Source of the DNA: Fasciola hepatica
Taxonomy: Eukaryota > Platyhelminthes > Trematoda > Plagiorchiida > Fasciolidae
Direction of reading: 5' to 3'
Assembly (NCBI GenBank): GCA_948099385.1
Contig: CANUEZ040000193.1
Location: 7,762,501 to 7,826,500, forward strand
Length of the DNA stretch: 64,000 nt
Numbering within the stretch: the stretch's first letter is position 1; every line of letters starts with the position of its first letter. The translations under genes and the position numbers were made by a program. The notes under the pieces were generated by a model. The model did no database searches, was not told where the DNA came from, and saw nothing but the letters and a program-made list of their open reading frames with translations. This document shows, piece after piece, positions 1-11,286 of this stretch.

Positions 1-610
1 ATCACATATCATAGCTGATCGATCGGAAGCATCGTAGAGTCTAAATACGTGAATGATGGAACGCACTCCAAGGGCTGGTCATTGATGGATAGCTTTTGTG
101 CTGATGGCCATGATTAAGATTATTTACGTTTGGTTTTCGTGGTATTTGATTCTAGCCCGATAGCGTTTGGGAATAAATTACTTCGATGGAATACTCGTTA
201 TTGCTTGGGAGGTATCGTCTGTGTGGTGGTAGACTGTCGTGTCCCATAAGGCATCCTCCATTTCATTGGTCTCCATCGGTTTCCCACCTCTCACCCGTGT
301 CCCCAAAAATCTGAAGCAAGCATGAGCGGCCAAACCTCGACGAACCGCTCATCAGGGGATTAAATAAGATTTGGGGTAACTGAGGCCTAAATTTCCAGCC
401 GGACAACAGGCCACCGGCTCATTTGGAACAATTCCACTGCACTCTTGGTTGCATTTGGATGTGCAAAGGCTGAAAGGAGATCATCTGGATAAAGGCTGGA
501 TTAGTCACCGTTAATTTAATTTATACTGCTGACTGGGCAGTCGGGTAGTACAACATCCCTGAACAGTGCTGGAAATACCGCCAGGCACAAGTTTCCCGAG
601 AACCTCTATG
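1..610. other. Unassigned IR1 sequence upstream of LINE remnant
   Basis: No protein similarity was recognised. The mirrored sequence at 30,759-30,968 opens a 69-codon frame on the plus strand that I do not recognise, and the reading frame gives no sign of constraint. The stretch just before 610 could be 5' untranslated sequence of the LINE remnant that follows, but nothing diagnostic is visible. Confidence 0.4.
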
Positions 611-611
611 A

Positions 612-1465
612 ATAATTTGGAAAACATGCGATCTGATCATGCCAAGGCTTGTCCGGCAAGTGACGCTCCCCGTACTCCAGTGGTCGAGGTGTTAAGACCA
701 CAAACTGGAATACTGAACTGTTAGAAACAGCCTTGTGCCGCTTGTTGGGATGTAAGGACTCTATCATACGTTGGCAGCCTCAGAATGACAAAAATGTTGA
801 ACTAAAACTAAAACATCTGCGTGGCTTGTTTCTCAGTAGTCCGCATACCTAACTGTGGCACTGGGTGCATAAATATTCCAGGAGAGGAGACAGATTGCTA
901 GATTTATCATTTCGACGAGGCAGAACACATTGGGAGCCACGATTTCACTTCCGATACTAGCAGTAAATCCAGCATTACAGTGATATCTTTGGAGCCGATT
1001 TCACAAAGACTTCCTTCTGCACGTCTCAAGGGCTTCCAACGGAATCTCGAAAGTGATTGCGATGATGAATTGGACGCCAATCTCTAAAAACAATTCAATG
1101 AGATCGAGAAATGTGACATTCTGTCCATCGCTCGGAACTGGATGGCTCTCAAAAGTCCCTCGGATGAGTCAACGCGAGACGTCCTAGATCAAGACGGTTA
1201 CCAGACTGGATCTCTGGGAAGCCATTTCAGCTCTCAGCCAAAGCAAACGAAGCCCAGATATCAGGAAGTGGCGAGAACTACATAATGACACGGGGAGCTT
1301 CGTTCTCCGTTAAGCTTGATTGAAAGCGCTAATGGATCAAACATTCTGAAACTGTGGAGACAGCAATAGGGATTAGTGACTCCAACAAGCTATTCCGCCT
1401 CATTTGCAACGCATCGGATAGGCGCTTCAAGGAAGAGTCATTCCCGTACAGCGCAGCCGCCCATC
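612..1465 (+). pseudogene. LINE (non-LTR) APE-type endonuclease remnant
   Basis: Conceptual translation in shifting frames shows the order of an exonuclease-endonuclease-phosphatase domain of a CR1/RTE-like LINE. ACWDVRTL stands at about 740-770, followed by segments like VACFSVVRIPNCG, then ARLKG near 1,020. A degraded version of the AGDWNA catalytic stretch is read as IARNWMALKSPSDESTRDVL at about 1,124-1,183. A linker segment SNKLFRLICNASDRRFKEES at 1,381-1,440 resembles the region between endonuclease and RT. In live elements this domain nicks target DNA to prime reverse transcription. Several stops and frameshifts and the altered Asp-Trp-Asn motif make it dead. No RT core was found downstream. 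The family name is a judgement from motif spacing. Confidence 0.75.
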
Positions 1466-1469
1466 TTAT

Positions 1470-4430
1470 ACCTGAGCACAAAAGAAAAATAGATTGATGA
1501 GAAGAGCAGGTCGACCATCATACCACACGAGGGACCCACAAACTCCAGTTCTCGGAGGGCAATACAATGTCGGCTGTGATCCGCCGAATACTAATGAAAT
1601 TTCACAATCATCAGTCAGCTAAATAACGAGAAAGCCGCTTGTGGACAGCATTTACACTATCGCCCTGCCCGGTACAAGAACTGACCTATTTGGAACATGT
1701 GTGGCGCTCCTCTCAATTCCCAGGGTCTGTTTGCCGGTTATCCCTGATTGTTGAGTGGGCCTTTGTGACTATGGGATATATACCTCTTCCACCACAATCA
1801 AGCACAAGCATGAACTTTATCCTAAATTCCATTACCAGAAGTATACAAGATCGCAGGACCGTTCTCTGTTTTATCAGATCACCCTTGATATCAAACAGAC
1901 TATAAAACGCGATTTTTTTTGTCGGATAATTGAATATGTCAAAACCTGGCTGCTGCAGCCATTTTCAGTAGCTAAAGTTGAAGTGCAAACCTCGATGATG
2001 TCAAACGTCAGCTCTTCGTGGAAAGTTGTCAGTATATTGTTACAGTGTGCAACAAAGTAATCTCGATATTGGTAAATATTCGGTGGTTTATAAAGTCGCT
2101 TGCACCGGTCACATTGCTCGATTGACAATGTGCCAATCAAAAGTCACTCTCTGACCATTCAGGGAGCACCATGAACGACGTAAATCAAAAACATCCAACA
2201 CACAAGAGTGTACTAGTTTCTTCGGAATACACCGTACACATTCAGTACAAACATTCCTCACACACGATTCCGCGCATCGCGAAATATGAACAACTGGTGG
2301 ATATGGTAATATTTCAAACGAAACTAATTTGGTACCGAATGAAATTCAACACTGATCTAACCTGGTTGAGAAGCTTATGGCTCGATAGTCAATCTCCAAA
2401 TTTTAGTTTGTTTTTTCCTGTTTGTCCCATTAGCACCACTACTGATCACTGATTGCCATTGCCCTAGATGACTGCAGTTTTAGAGTACCCAGAGAAAGCC
2501 GGCTTCAATGTACCTATTTCCAAACATCGTGCTCTCAAAATTTTACAAAACAGGTTTTCGTTCATTTTTCAGCCCCTGGGTTTGGAGCCTTTTTATGATG
2601 ATCGCTTGATCACCACCCGTCACATATTCCGTTTCATCTACAATTTTCGTGTTTGAAATTACCGCATCCCGTGTCAATATCCAATGCACATCTACAATGT
2701 ATAATTTAGCACGTTTTCCAAATAACAAAATGAAATGCACCGAGGGAACTGACGAAACCTGGCTTTCTTCTCAATACTATTTACCCTCTATTCATCTCAC
2801 TGTGGCAAAAATCAATTGTGCTCATTTTCGACTAATAGTTGAGTTTTCTAGCCTAATGTAATCCTCGATGCAGAACAATGAAAACCAGGTTAATTCTGTT
2901 CGGATAATCATTACCATGCAATATAGGTGGTGGTTTTGATTGTTATCACGTAGCGGCAATCTCACAAGGAAATAAAGGAGAAGAAGAGGGTATGAAACGA
3001 GTACGAGGAGAACCACTTTATTGGAATTATGTCGGTGGAGAAAGATTTTGGATGCAATAGCTCCACTAATCGTGGCATCTAGCCATTGAGTGGCAGGGTC
3101 GCTTGAACCTCGCCTAGAACGTCTAACACGCCCTACAATAGCAAGTCAACTAGTTAGACTTCCCACAGTGAAGCAATATGCAAGGATCAGTGTCTTCAGT
3201 GGGATTTGCTCGTGTTTGATCTTCAAAATACAAAAATAGAGGAAACTCCATGAGTAGAATGACTCAATGAGTGCAACAACAGGACCATAAAAATGCATTA
3301 TTCGAACTCCAGTATGACTGCTAACAGGGTGCTCACTGTACTGCTCCACCTTCAACGTAAAAAAGTCAAAGTGTCAGTGTTATTTACCCCTTCACCACAC
3401 ACGAATTGAGAGTATTTGATTCTCATTGTGACGGTTATTTACAACAGCACTCTCGGTCATATTGCATCAAAATCACACAATCAAAATACCTCCAATTCCA
3501 CTTGGTCCCGCTAGCCAGTGATTCAAACGAAGTACAAATTTGAAATGCAGTTCACCTCAGTTTGTACTAATATTATGGGCCTAGATAGTCACACCCAGTT
3601 TGTAACGTATATCAAAATTATTGTTGCTCATTTTCAACTTACTCGTAAGAAGTATAGTAAGCCAGTGTCCAACATATCTCATTACTCGTGGTAATGTTCT
3701 AGCTCATCTATCTGAACCCCACTGTTATCTTTTTGTTGACCCTTTGAAACCGAAATGGGCCTACTGCAGCTTCCGGACACTCACAGTGGAGCGTTTATTT
3801 TATCAGAGATGCAGGAAATGTGTGCTTTTTAATGAACGAGACGAGTCTTCTTGGAAAAATCAACTCACTGAATTTTTCTCTCACTGTCTACTTGTCGTCC
3901 AGACAAATGGAAAAAGCTACATCTAATAATAGATAAAGTAGCTTCAGTCAACTGAACTTGTTCCTCGACTGTATTTCTAAGAATTGTCAAAGAAGATCAG
4001 TTCATGAGCTGGCAGAACAATCTTCAACCGATGAAACTAGTCAATGAGTAATAAACTCTGGAGAACGAATAATGGGACAAACGTCTCCATCAAACAAACA
4101 AATGCATTCAGCTTACTGATTTGTTGTTTTGAGCAAGTGTATGCATAATTCCCTTCTAAGTTTATTGCTGCATTGTTATCTTCTTTTATATCAGTCCGAC
4201 GTGGAATATATCTATATATGCTGACTACCCTACATGATCTCATTTCCGTCCTTTTCCTCCTGGATTTTACCAATGTGGCGTGAAAACCATAACAAAAACG
4301 CATAAGCAAATTGGATTTTGGAACTTATCATTCCTTATTCTATAATCATTTCCTGTTAATGAATAATATTGATAAAATATCTAGGGGAGGCACTAAAAAT
4401 TAGAGGCTCTCAAGTGGGATAGTACTCGAC
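1470..4430. other. Unassigned IR1 sequence, no recognised gene
   Basis: Short open frames of 60-100 codons occur on both strands, such as 1,755-2,060 and 3,621-3,926 on plus and 3,146-3,355 on minus. None shows a motif I can name. They overlap one another on opposite strands, as expected by chance in AT-rich DNA. The same frames recur in the right arm at 26,661-29,622 simply because the arms are nearly identical, so their conservation is not evidence of coding. One frame, 1,874-2,140 minus, differs at its start between arms because of the 1-bp indel near 2,105. Confidence 0.5.
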
Positions 4431-4510
4431 GGTGCCAACAGGATTCGAACTCAACGTTCACCATAGGAGGATTTGGAATCTACCGTGACGATTATTCGAC
4501 CAGCGCCGGC
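4431..4510 (-). repeat. tRNA-like SINE head (IR1 left arm)
   Basis: Read on the minus strand, this 80-base stretch ends in TTCGAATCC, an RNA polymerase III B-box core, and closes with GTTGGCACC. The opposite end begins GCCGGCGCTGGTCGAATAAT, resembling an acceptor stem and D arm. A clean A box and a full cloverleaf are not evident. It is best read as the decayed head of a tRNA-derived SINE rather than a functional tRNA gene. No SINE tail or target-site duplication was identified. Confidence 0.5.
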
Positions 4511-4519
4511 CAGTTTAAT

Positions 4520-5960
4520 GCCAAGTCAATAACCAATATGATGAACACCGTCGTTTTGACTCCCACTACTCACTTTCTGATTTACGCAACCAAACTCTCC
4601 AGAAACGCTTATCACAGATCCTCTGAAAAGTCGTCAACTTTATCCTGATTTATATGAGCTACGTAAAGATAGACTTTTATCCACATTAAATCATCTCACT
4701 AAAAGCCCCAATGATCAGGATGATTGAAAAGTATCCAAATTTACTGTGTGTATGGAGGATTTTTTCAATCGAAATCTTGACAATTATGTACGATGTGACC
4801 TACCCAGCGTCACTCATCTCATACCAATACGTTATGCTTGCTTTTATAAGAGATTACAACGAAAATGTTCCATACGCTTTTGTAGGCGTATTCAACGGGG
4901 TTCTACCGTATCGTATTTGAACACTACAATTGTAAGGGTCCTGTGTTACCTACATTATGCGTAATTCCGAGTGTATTCGCAGGATTCCCTTTATACATTT
5001 TGCAGAAACAATCGTCATGAATCATCAATTTCTGGACGAGACTTTCATGTTTCCCTGCGTTTGTCAATCGCGAATGTTTTAAGATATTCTTTCGTAATAT
5101 TCATTGTGACCCGAATAGATGACCTACAAGTTTATTTCTTTAAATGATTCATCATTCACTATCAACATCCAACTCACCATTAAAACCCCAGCATCGATGT
5201 GCAACTGTTCCATCCATGTTAGGAATCATTAGTATTGCCGATCCACCGAGTTCACACCAGGAGTGGAAACAACATCTAAGCTATCCAAGCTAACTTCCTC
5301 AAGGATTATATTCATATCAACACTTATTGAAAAAACAACCCTATTTTATGCGACTTCGGAAATTCGTAAGGTTAGAGTGTTATTCATGCATGCTTTTTTT
5401 AAATCCATGAAATTGTTCTAAATATTCTCTGCATATGGCAGACCTTGGAATTAGACAAGTATCTCATGGAAGCTATGAAAACAGTGACACAAAATTGCGA
5501 AAACAGTTAGGCGTTACCCATGCTGGGCTGCTCGTAGGCAGCTCGGGGACTCACGTCCTAAAATTCAAAAACCAAAATGGCAGTATTTGTAGGCGTTATC
5601 AAGTGTCTTGTGTCATTATAAATTAAAGATTCGACTAATACGATAAAAATGCTATCGTTCAATTTCGTTTTTCTGTGGTTTAATTTACCATCACTGAAAT
5701 TGGAACGAATACAAATACCGTTTTTATTTGAGATTGATTGCGCGAATTTCCTGTTCTTCTTCATATAGTCATTCTACATCAAACTAGTGCAACGCCACAC
5801 GCTCGCCTCCCTACAGGCACATACATTGCCGGTAACTAGGTGCCTAACTCACTGCTTGTCTGTGTGCGTGTGACTTGCTTATCTGTGGTGAAGAGGCTGA
5901 CGTGGTCCGATTGCAAACGCGCTTATTAGAAATGTGAACGATCAGATACGTACATCAAAG
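4520..5960. other. Unassigned IR1 sequence between SINE head and Gypsy remnant
   Basis: No motif or protein similarity was recognised. Overlapping short frames are present at 4,711-4,964. The right-arm equivalent is 25,131-26,571. It may include the 5' part or leader of the Gypsy element whose gag is readable from about 5,975, but no LTR was found. Confidence 0.4.
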
Positions 5961-5974
5961 GACCGTATGCTCAT

Positions 5975-6415
5975 GTGCATCAATATAGTCAGTCGACTAC
6001 GAATCAATACGAGTGCGAAACAAACAGGAGTGGATGGCACAGTAAGGAAGAAGAGATATTCAGATTGGTAGAAATTCCGGACTTAGACAGTCATGCGTTA
6101 CATACAAATTCTATACGCGGTCTGCGGTACCACCAACTCAAAGCAGACAGTTATCGCTACCACACCTGACCTGTTGCAAACTTATAGCGATCTCCAATCT
6201 TCATTATAATGTACCATACACAGGGATGTGAAGAAGAAGAACCGAATTGCAACCGTCTTGTCGGCTGGTGCGGTTCATCGTATTCGATAATTAAAAACAT
6301 CGCATGCCCGAGAGTCTGTACTGCAAATCCGTTCAACGACTTGGAGGCTGTGCTATATACCCACGTAATTCCGGTCAGTTTGCGGTCACAGATAGTGCCA
6401 AATTCCATTCCCTAA
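5975..6415 (+). pseudogene. Probable N-terminal gag remnant of Gypsy element
   Basis: Two successive frames, 5,975-6,169 and 6,209-6,415, lie directly upstream of the recognisable zinc-knuckle frame with no other feature between. They have no diagnostic motif of their own. Assignment as eroded gag rests on position only. The right-arm copy is 24,676-25,116 on minus, with a few amino-acid changes. Confidence 0.3.
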
Positions 6416-6476
6416 ACTGTGGTCTTATTAGGAGCTTCGTGATTCCGTCTCGACACTAAAAAACACAAGATGCGGA

Positions 6477-7466
6477 GTGTTACTTTGGTGTTCAAATAAT
6501 CATCCAATTGAGGAAACGACCCACTGCGGATACAAGTCACCGAGGTTGCAAATGAAGCTAGTGCTGACGCACTCCTTCACGTCTGCTGAGGCCCGGTTGA
6601 CCCGCGAGCAATTCGTTGACGTATGTGATGCAACGTCAATTCCCTTACACAAACCAGTACAAATAAATCGTCCATTATCGTGCATCAAACTCCACCTTTG
6701 TTCCACATTTCCCTATTGTCATGCAGGATGCTGTTCTTGTGGTAAGAATGGTCATATTTGCAAGGCATGCCGCTATTCCAAATGCGCTGTCATGAATGAA
6801 ACCTCTCAGTATCCGGATAGTGATGACAATCTGGTATACACACTAGAGTTTCCGAGTGAATCCAACCAATTCGTGTACAGATCAGTCCAGTTCCACTGTG
6901 ACTTGGTACTTTCATTCATGTGGGATATCATGAGCTGGTTGTCCATTATTCGGAAATCCATATGTGACTTGATTCTGCCCAGTGTACACACACAATACAC
7001 CGATGTGCGCATTCACGGTGTTACTCATCGTCGACTTCCTTTGTTGCGCGAGACTATATTGATGGTTCGTTTGGAAAGTGACTTTATCTCGATACGCTTC
7101 CCGATTTTCGTAGGCAGTCCGTTGATTTTACGTTTGAAGGCCCCGCGTACATCAAAGCAAAGTGCAATAACCCAAAAGGCATCCAGTATTCCGGTGGATC
7201 AGATTGTTCTGCAGCATTTGGTCGCACAATGCTCAAATAACGAGAGTGGCATGGCGGTTGAGCCCGCGAAGTTGGGAGTGGGTGGTGACGCGGGGTTCCA
7301 TTCGCCGTATGGTCAGATCATAGGTGTTCTGAAGGTGCTTTCCCAAATGGAACAAGACGGTGTCATTGTGTGTGTGTCTCTATCCACATGGGTTTATCCG
7401 ATTGTGGTTGCGATGATGAGTGATGGACAGACACTTCCAATTAGCGATGATCATCGACTGTTCTAG
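6477..7466 (+). CDS. Gypsy-type gag zinc knuckle to RT start, 329-codon open frame
   Basis: The longest open frame of the window. Residues 85-98 form an intact C-X2-C-X4-H-X4-C knuckle (C85, C88, H93, C98), the nucleic-acid binding motif of retrotransposon Gag. The middle part, where a retropepsin would be expected, shows no D-[ST]-G triad. The C-terminus, from about residue 286, reads like the N-terminal edge of a Gypsy reverse transcriptase, with LSQMEQDGVI and the WVYPIVVAMMSDGQT segment. TAG ends the frame at 7,464. The same frame then continues through a second stop (TAA, 7,551) into RT motif A, IDLDDA, at 7,554-7,571. The true start is unknown and the methionine at 6,477 is only the first in frame. 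It is best treated as a non-functional CsRn1-like gag-pol fragment. Confidence 0.7.
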   Translation: MLLWCSNNHPIEETTHCGYKSPRLQMKLVLTHSFTSAEARLTREQFVDVCDATSIPLHKPVQINRPLSCIKLHLCSTFPYCHAGCCSCGKNGHICKACRYSKCAVMNETSQYPDSDDNLVYTLEFPSESNQFVYRSVQFHCDLVLSFMWDIMSWLSIIRKSICDLILPSVHTQYTDVRIHGVTHRRLPLLRETILMVRLESDFISIRFPIFVGSPLILRLKAPRTSKQSAITQKASSIPVDQIVLQHLVAQCSNNESGMAVEPAKLGVGGDAGFHSPYGQIIGVLKVLSQMEQDGVIVCVSLSTWVYPIVVAMMSDGQTLPISDDHRLF

Positions 7467-7579
7467 AATTCACATTCGAAAAAACGCGCGGCAACTACGG
7501 TGGAACCGAAGAACTGCCAGAAATGCATAATTGGCAGCAAGTGTTTCTCATAAATTGATCTGGATGATGCGTTAAATTC
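7467..7579 (+). pseudogene. Gypsy RT motif A fragment, cut at unit A boundary
   Basis: In frame with the preceding open frame, codons 7,536-7,571 read SKCFS, stop, IDLDDA, matching RT motif A with its catalytic aspartate. RT similarity ends just after this, where sequence shared with the second repeat copy begins at 7,580. This marks the junction between two Gypsy-derived segments. Confidence 0.6.
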
Positions 7580-8447
7580 AATATTGACCCATTCTATTTT
7601 ATTTCACTGTACTCTCTCTTTTAAAGTACATAATGGTATCTTACATGATACCGCCCAGATGAAAAATTGACCTAGGTTCTATGCGTTCTTGATGTTCGTA
7701 CTTCGGAGTGTTTTTCGTTCATCCCATTTGCAGAAATGCATACACACCTGATTAGCTGTCGTGACAATCAGCCCCACTTGAGCGATCGATTCATTCGAAA
7801 TCTTACCATAAATGTTCCGATTTGGACAGATGTGTTTTATCTGGTCAATTACGTCGTTGTTTCACATGTCCTCGTCCACGAGCCACGTGTTTTGCCTGTG
7901 GTAAACTTGGTCACAATGATAGTGCTTTTAGCAATAGCCCAGCATATCGACAGACGATCCCCTCAGCATCATCTGACACTTCTTTATTTCCTACCTGTTT
8001 TTCGACACTTGTCAGAGAAGGTTCCACATATTACCAGGCGTTGCATACTCAAGAGTGTAGTCAACACTATCTTATTGTTGATTTTGGGCGCGTAGAATCC
8101 ATCGTTTCATCCAAAGCTATAAATTGCGTTTATCCCACCGATGGGATTATTCCAACCAGGAAGATTGATCCTTGTTTTACTAGGCACAAGTTCTCACTGG
8201 TTCTTTGTTTTCAGTTCAGGAACTCCACTTTCCAGTTTTAAAGTTGTTCGTGATTTGCACATTGATGTCACTCTCTTACCTTCTTCACCCGATTCATTGG
8301 ATATGCAACAGCTTTTTTTTAATGTTTCAGGGTTTCTGGTGGAATGAATATTCCTGGACTATAGTGAGAGATATCTTGCGATCTCATTTTACTGAAGCGT
8401 AGTATAATTCACTTAAGTTTGAGAGATCCTGTCCGTCAAGCAATGCA
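7580..8447 (+). repeat. Unit A copy 1 (Gypsy gag/protease segment)
   Basis: 868 bp, matching 11,287-12,154 at a constant offset of 3,707 without indels. Translation gives a gag C-terminal region with CFTCPRPRATCFACGKLGHN at about 7,855-7,914, a zinc-knuckle-like motif whose last cysteine is replaced by Phe. The following protease region has DFGR at about 8,080 where copy 2 keeps DTGS, so the aspartic-protease triad is lost here. The frame 7,822-8,241 stays open across this point. Identity to copy 2 is near complete except in 8,068-8,175. Confidence 0.8.
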
Positions 8448-8722
8448 GTATTTGTGAGCGCGGACTTACTAGCTCTGTGGAGTATTCTAACTGCGGCCCC
8501 TCCTATGTCCCCGTAAAAACTGAATGAGGAGACGAAACAGTGTTATTCATCGGTGACTAGCAATTAGAAACGAGTGGTTACCAGATGTAAGAGAAATTCG
8601 GTATTTAACCCGACGGTGTACAGTTTCAGGGTGACCGTCTTAAAATATTTTACATTGCACATTTCGGTTTCGGTTGAACTACATTTGGGTCACTTGGGTG
8701 TGATTTAAATAAAGCCACTGGC
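8448..8722. other. Unassigned Gypsy-flank sequence
   Basis: The first 45 bases are a diverged match to the sequence after unit A copy 2. The remainder leads into an integrase remnant but has no readable frame. Confidence 0.4.
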
Positions 8723-8989
8723 TTGACAGATATGTTGATGGCCGGAAGTGGATACGACCATTGTCACCGTGGCCAAGAACCCGTGGTCCGAACGCAGAGA
8801 GTTCGCGCTGACTTCTGTGGCTCATTCTTGAACAAAAATCATGCCCGAGTACTGGGTGACTCCTACTCCAAATGGCCGGTAGTGATCCTCACTAGTTCAC
8901 TAACCAACTTGTTCGTAAACCAAGTTTTACGGAAGCGCCTCAACCGAGGAGCAACCCGTCGGGTACTGATCACCGACACCGGATCGTAG
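8723..8989 (+). pseudogene. Gypsy-type integrase core fragment
   Basis: The 88-codon frame carries RADFCGSF (first catalytic Asp context), then DSYSKWPVVILTSS, and ends at ITDTGS followed by a stop, where live integrases read TDNG-X-QF (second catalytic Asp context). This is the order and spacing of a Ty3/Gypsy integrase catalytic core, the enzyme that inserts the cDNA. The third acidic residue was not found. It lies only in the left arm, within the 3.7-kb segment missing from the right arm. Reading on to about 9,250 suggests decayed C-terminal pol with no firm motif. Confidence 0.75.
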
Positions 8990-9259
8990 TTTGGTGCTTC
9001 AGATCCGAAAACGCGGCCGATCACACTGCTGAGACGACCGAGGATCCAAATGGTGACCGTGTTGATGACAGGAATCCATTTATCCATCCAACCGAAACGA
9101 CGACCACATCGGCCGAGGAAAGCCAGAATAACTAGCAACCCTTGAAAGAGGACAGATTTGATGATTCAGCGAGCATCACACGTGATATTGCCAAGTTGAT
9201 TTTCGTAGCTAAGCTCGCTGAGGATCGTCAACCAATTAGGATCTCCGCGGACGGGTACA

Positions 9260-10620
9260 GCTAAAGCCTGTTTTGATTGATAAAATCCTAACCCGCCAGG
9301 TAGTTTCCTTATTTCCATCATTCATACAAATCATTTCTGGATTAAAATAATCGTGCTTTTCCGCAGCCTGGGCATTCTTGCCTATTAGGATTATGTGGTT
9401 TCGAGTGAAAGCCATTTAAACACATTCTATCAGCTTGTGTATTGCGAATATCACAGGAAGAGTTATCTCTCCCTCTATCTTGTCTGACTTGAGAATAATC
9501 ATTGGGACTGGAAATCGTAACAGAGCTTTGGTGATCATCAATGTGTAGTTGAGTTCCACATAATGCAGTATCATGTGAAGCACGCAGCTTTGGTTCAATG
9601 AAATAATCTGCATTGAAGTAGTACAGTGTCTACCCATGAACCACTTATTATGCATTGCTGGTCATTCTTGTCAAGAGTGTCTTCAGAGGTCTTCAGTATT
9701 CAACAACACGTCTTACGCTGTATACATCGCTTTCAAAATAAGAGAATGTACGATTGATTTTAGTCATTACTCGTACTTCGATTAAGTATTCAGTGGATTA
9801 CCAAGCTGTCCCAAATGTATAAGTCCATATTCGTCTGTATTTCTCTCAAGAATATTGATTTTTAAACAAGCGTTTTTTTCTTACTTTGTTGAAACTAATA
9901 TTCTGTGGAAAATCACCAACTTTCTTCAACATTCCTGTGGTTAAAACTCTCAGTAGGATTAGGTGTGGAGTTCTTTTCAGCAAGAACAGTATCAATCACT
10001 CATTTCATATTGGATTCAACTGACTGATTTTAACTGTTATGTACGATTTTGCATTCTTTCCAATCAAACGATGTACTATTGGTCAGCTTCCGCAACGGAA
10101 TCAGATGGACCCAAACCTAGGATACACACAGCTATCGCCTGGTAATTTGAAACTACCAGTTTTCAAAGAAAACCAAACCATGGTTCAGCGCACCTTAGTG
10201 TCACTGTGTTTCACTGAATCGCTAGTAAACTGAAACTCTGTAGTTTGGGGATGACAATGAGCTGCACATTGGTGACCTTCGAAGAGAGACAGTGCAGGAT
10301 CAGGTGAAAATCATCAAGCTGTTTCCGTATCATCCGCTTTCACTAGTCCATCCTACTATGCGTGGACCACCTGTCTGTTATAGTAGTAGGCTGCATTAAA
10401 TTACCTCGACAACCATAGGAGCATCAGCGGAGACAAGAAAGAATACTTGCAACCAGCAGACCTCACACAACAGACCAGAAGATCGTGAACTTCCAACTCT
10501 CGGTAACATTAGCAAATAAGAGACAAGAGAAAAGAGAATCAAGTATCCAACCTAAGCATTCGTCTCACTTAGCTGCTTTCAGCATAGGCACACTGTCAAA
10601 CGAGGCGACAGTCTGCCATA
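9260..10620. other. Unassigned segment between integrase and LINE fragments
   Basis: No protein motif was recognised. Short frames at 9,416-9,655 (minus) and 9,963-10,233 (plus) overlap others and look accidental. The stretch is present only in the left IR1 arm. Confidence 0.4.
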
Positions 10621-10639
10621 CCTGGAATTCCTCAAACGT

Positions 10640-11240
10640 TTAAGATGGATGTGAGTTGTGTCCCCGAAACACGCATACAAGACCCAACTTCAGTATTACC
10701 ACTGTGCTCACCAGCTATGAACTCAAATTTCCCGTTCCACTATGCGCATGCCGGGTGATTTGGTGTCTAGTACTTGTGGTAAGGCTGGCGTTGGCATCAG
10801 TCTCGCCATGAAAACTGAGCGTGTGCTGCTTGACTGGATTCCACTGACCGGTCGTATATGTGCGAATCGAGTGAACGTTTTTATACATGTAAACAGCACT
10901 AAACTGAATAGTCCATGCCTGTTTGCTTTTTATGTGCATGCCCCAAATGACGGCAACTCGTCTGATGCTAAAAATGAATACCACTATGATTTTATCAATT
11001 GATCCGTAGCGTGCGTTCAACCACCGAATAATCTGGCACCCTGCTGCGTCTCAACAGTTTTGCACTCAGATCGACCATATTGCTCTTGGTTACCGCTGAC
11101 ACGGATCAACTCTAAACTGCTGATCATTTTGTTCCCCGTCTGTTGCCAATGATCACACAGCTGTCTGTGTGAATTTGAATCTGCCTCTCTACGGTGGCCG
11201 GGAATAGATCAAAGACGAAAATCGTCGTCGGCCACTACTT
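10640..11240 (+). pseudogene. Second LINE endonuclease fragment (CR1-like)
   Basis: Frame-shifting translation shows CVPETRIQDP near 10,660-10,690, then GKAGVGISLAMKTE and LLDWIPL at about 10,780-10,850 in the open frame 10,742-11,002, then a hydrophobic strand ending HAPNDG. At about 11,060-11,100 comes QIDHIALGYR, and then NDHTAV. These are successive blocks of an APE-type LINE endonuclease, including the C-terminal D-H-I and S/N-D-H blocks. The middle catalytic block (GD-[FLM]-NA) is missing between 11,010 and 11,040, so an internal deletion is inferred. It is a different family from the LINE at 612-1,465, judged by segment wording. It is absent from the right arm. Confidence 0.75.
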
Positions 11241-11286
11241 GACGATATCAAAGGATGTGCCTCCAAGCAGAATTAATGTTGAATTG

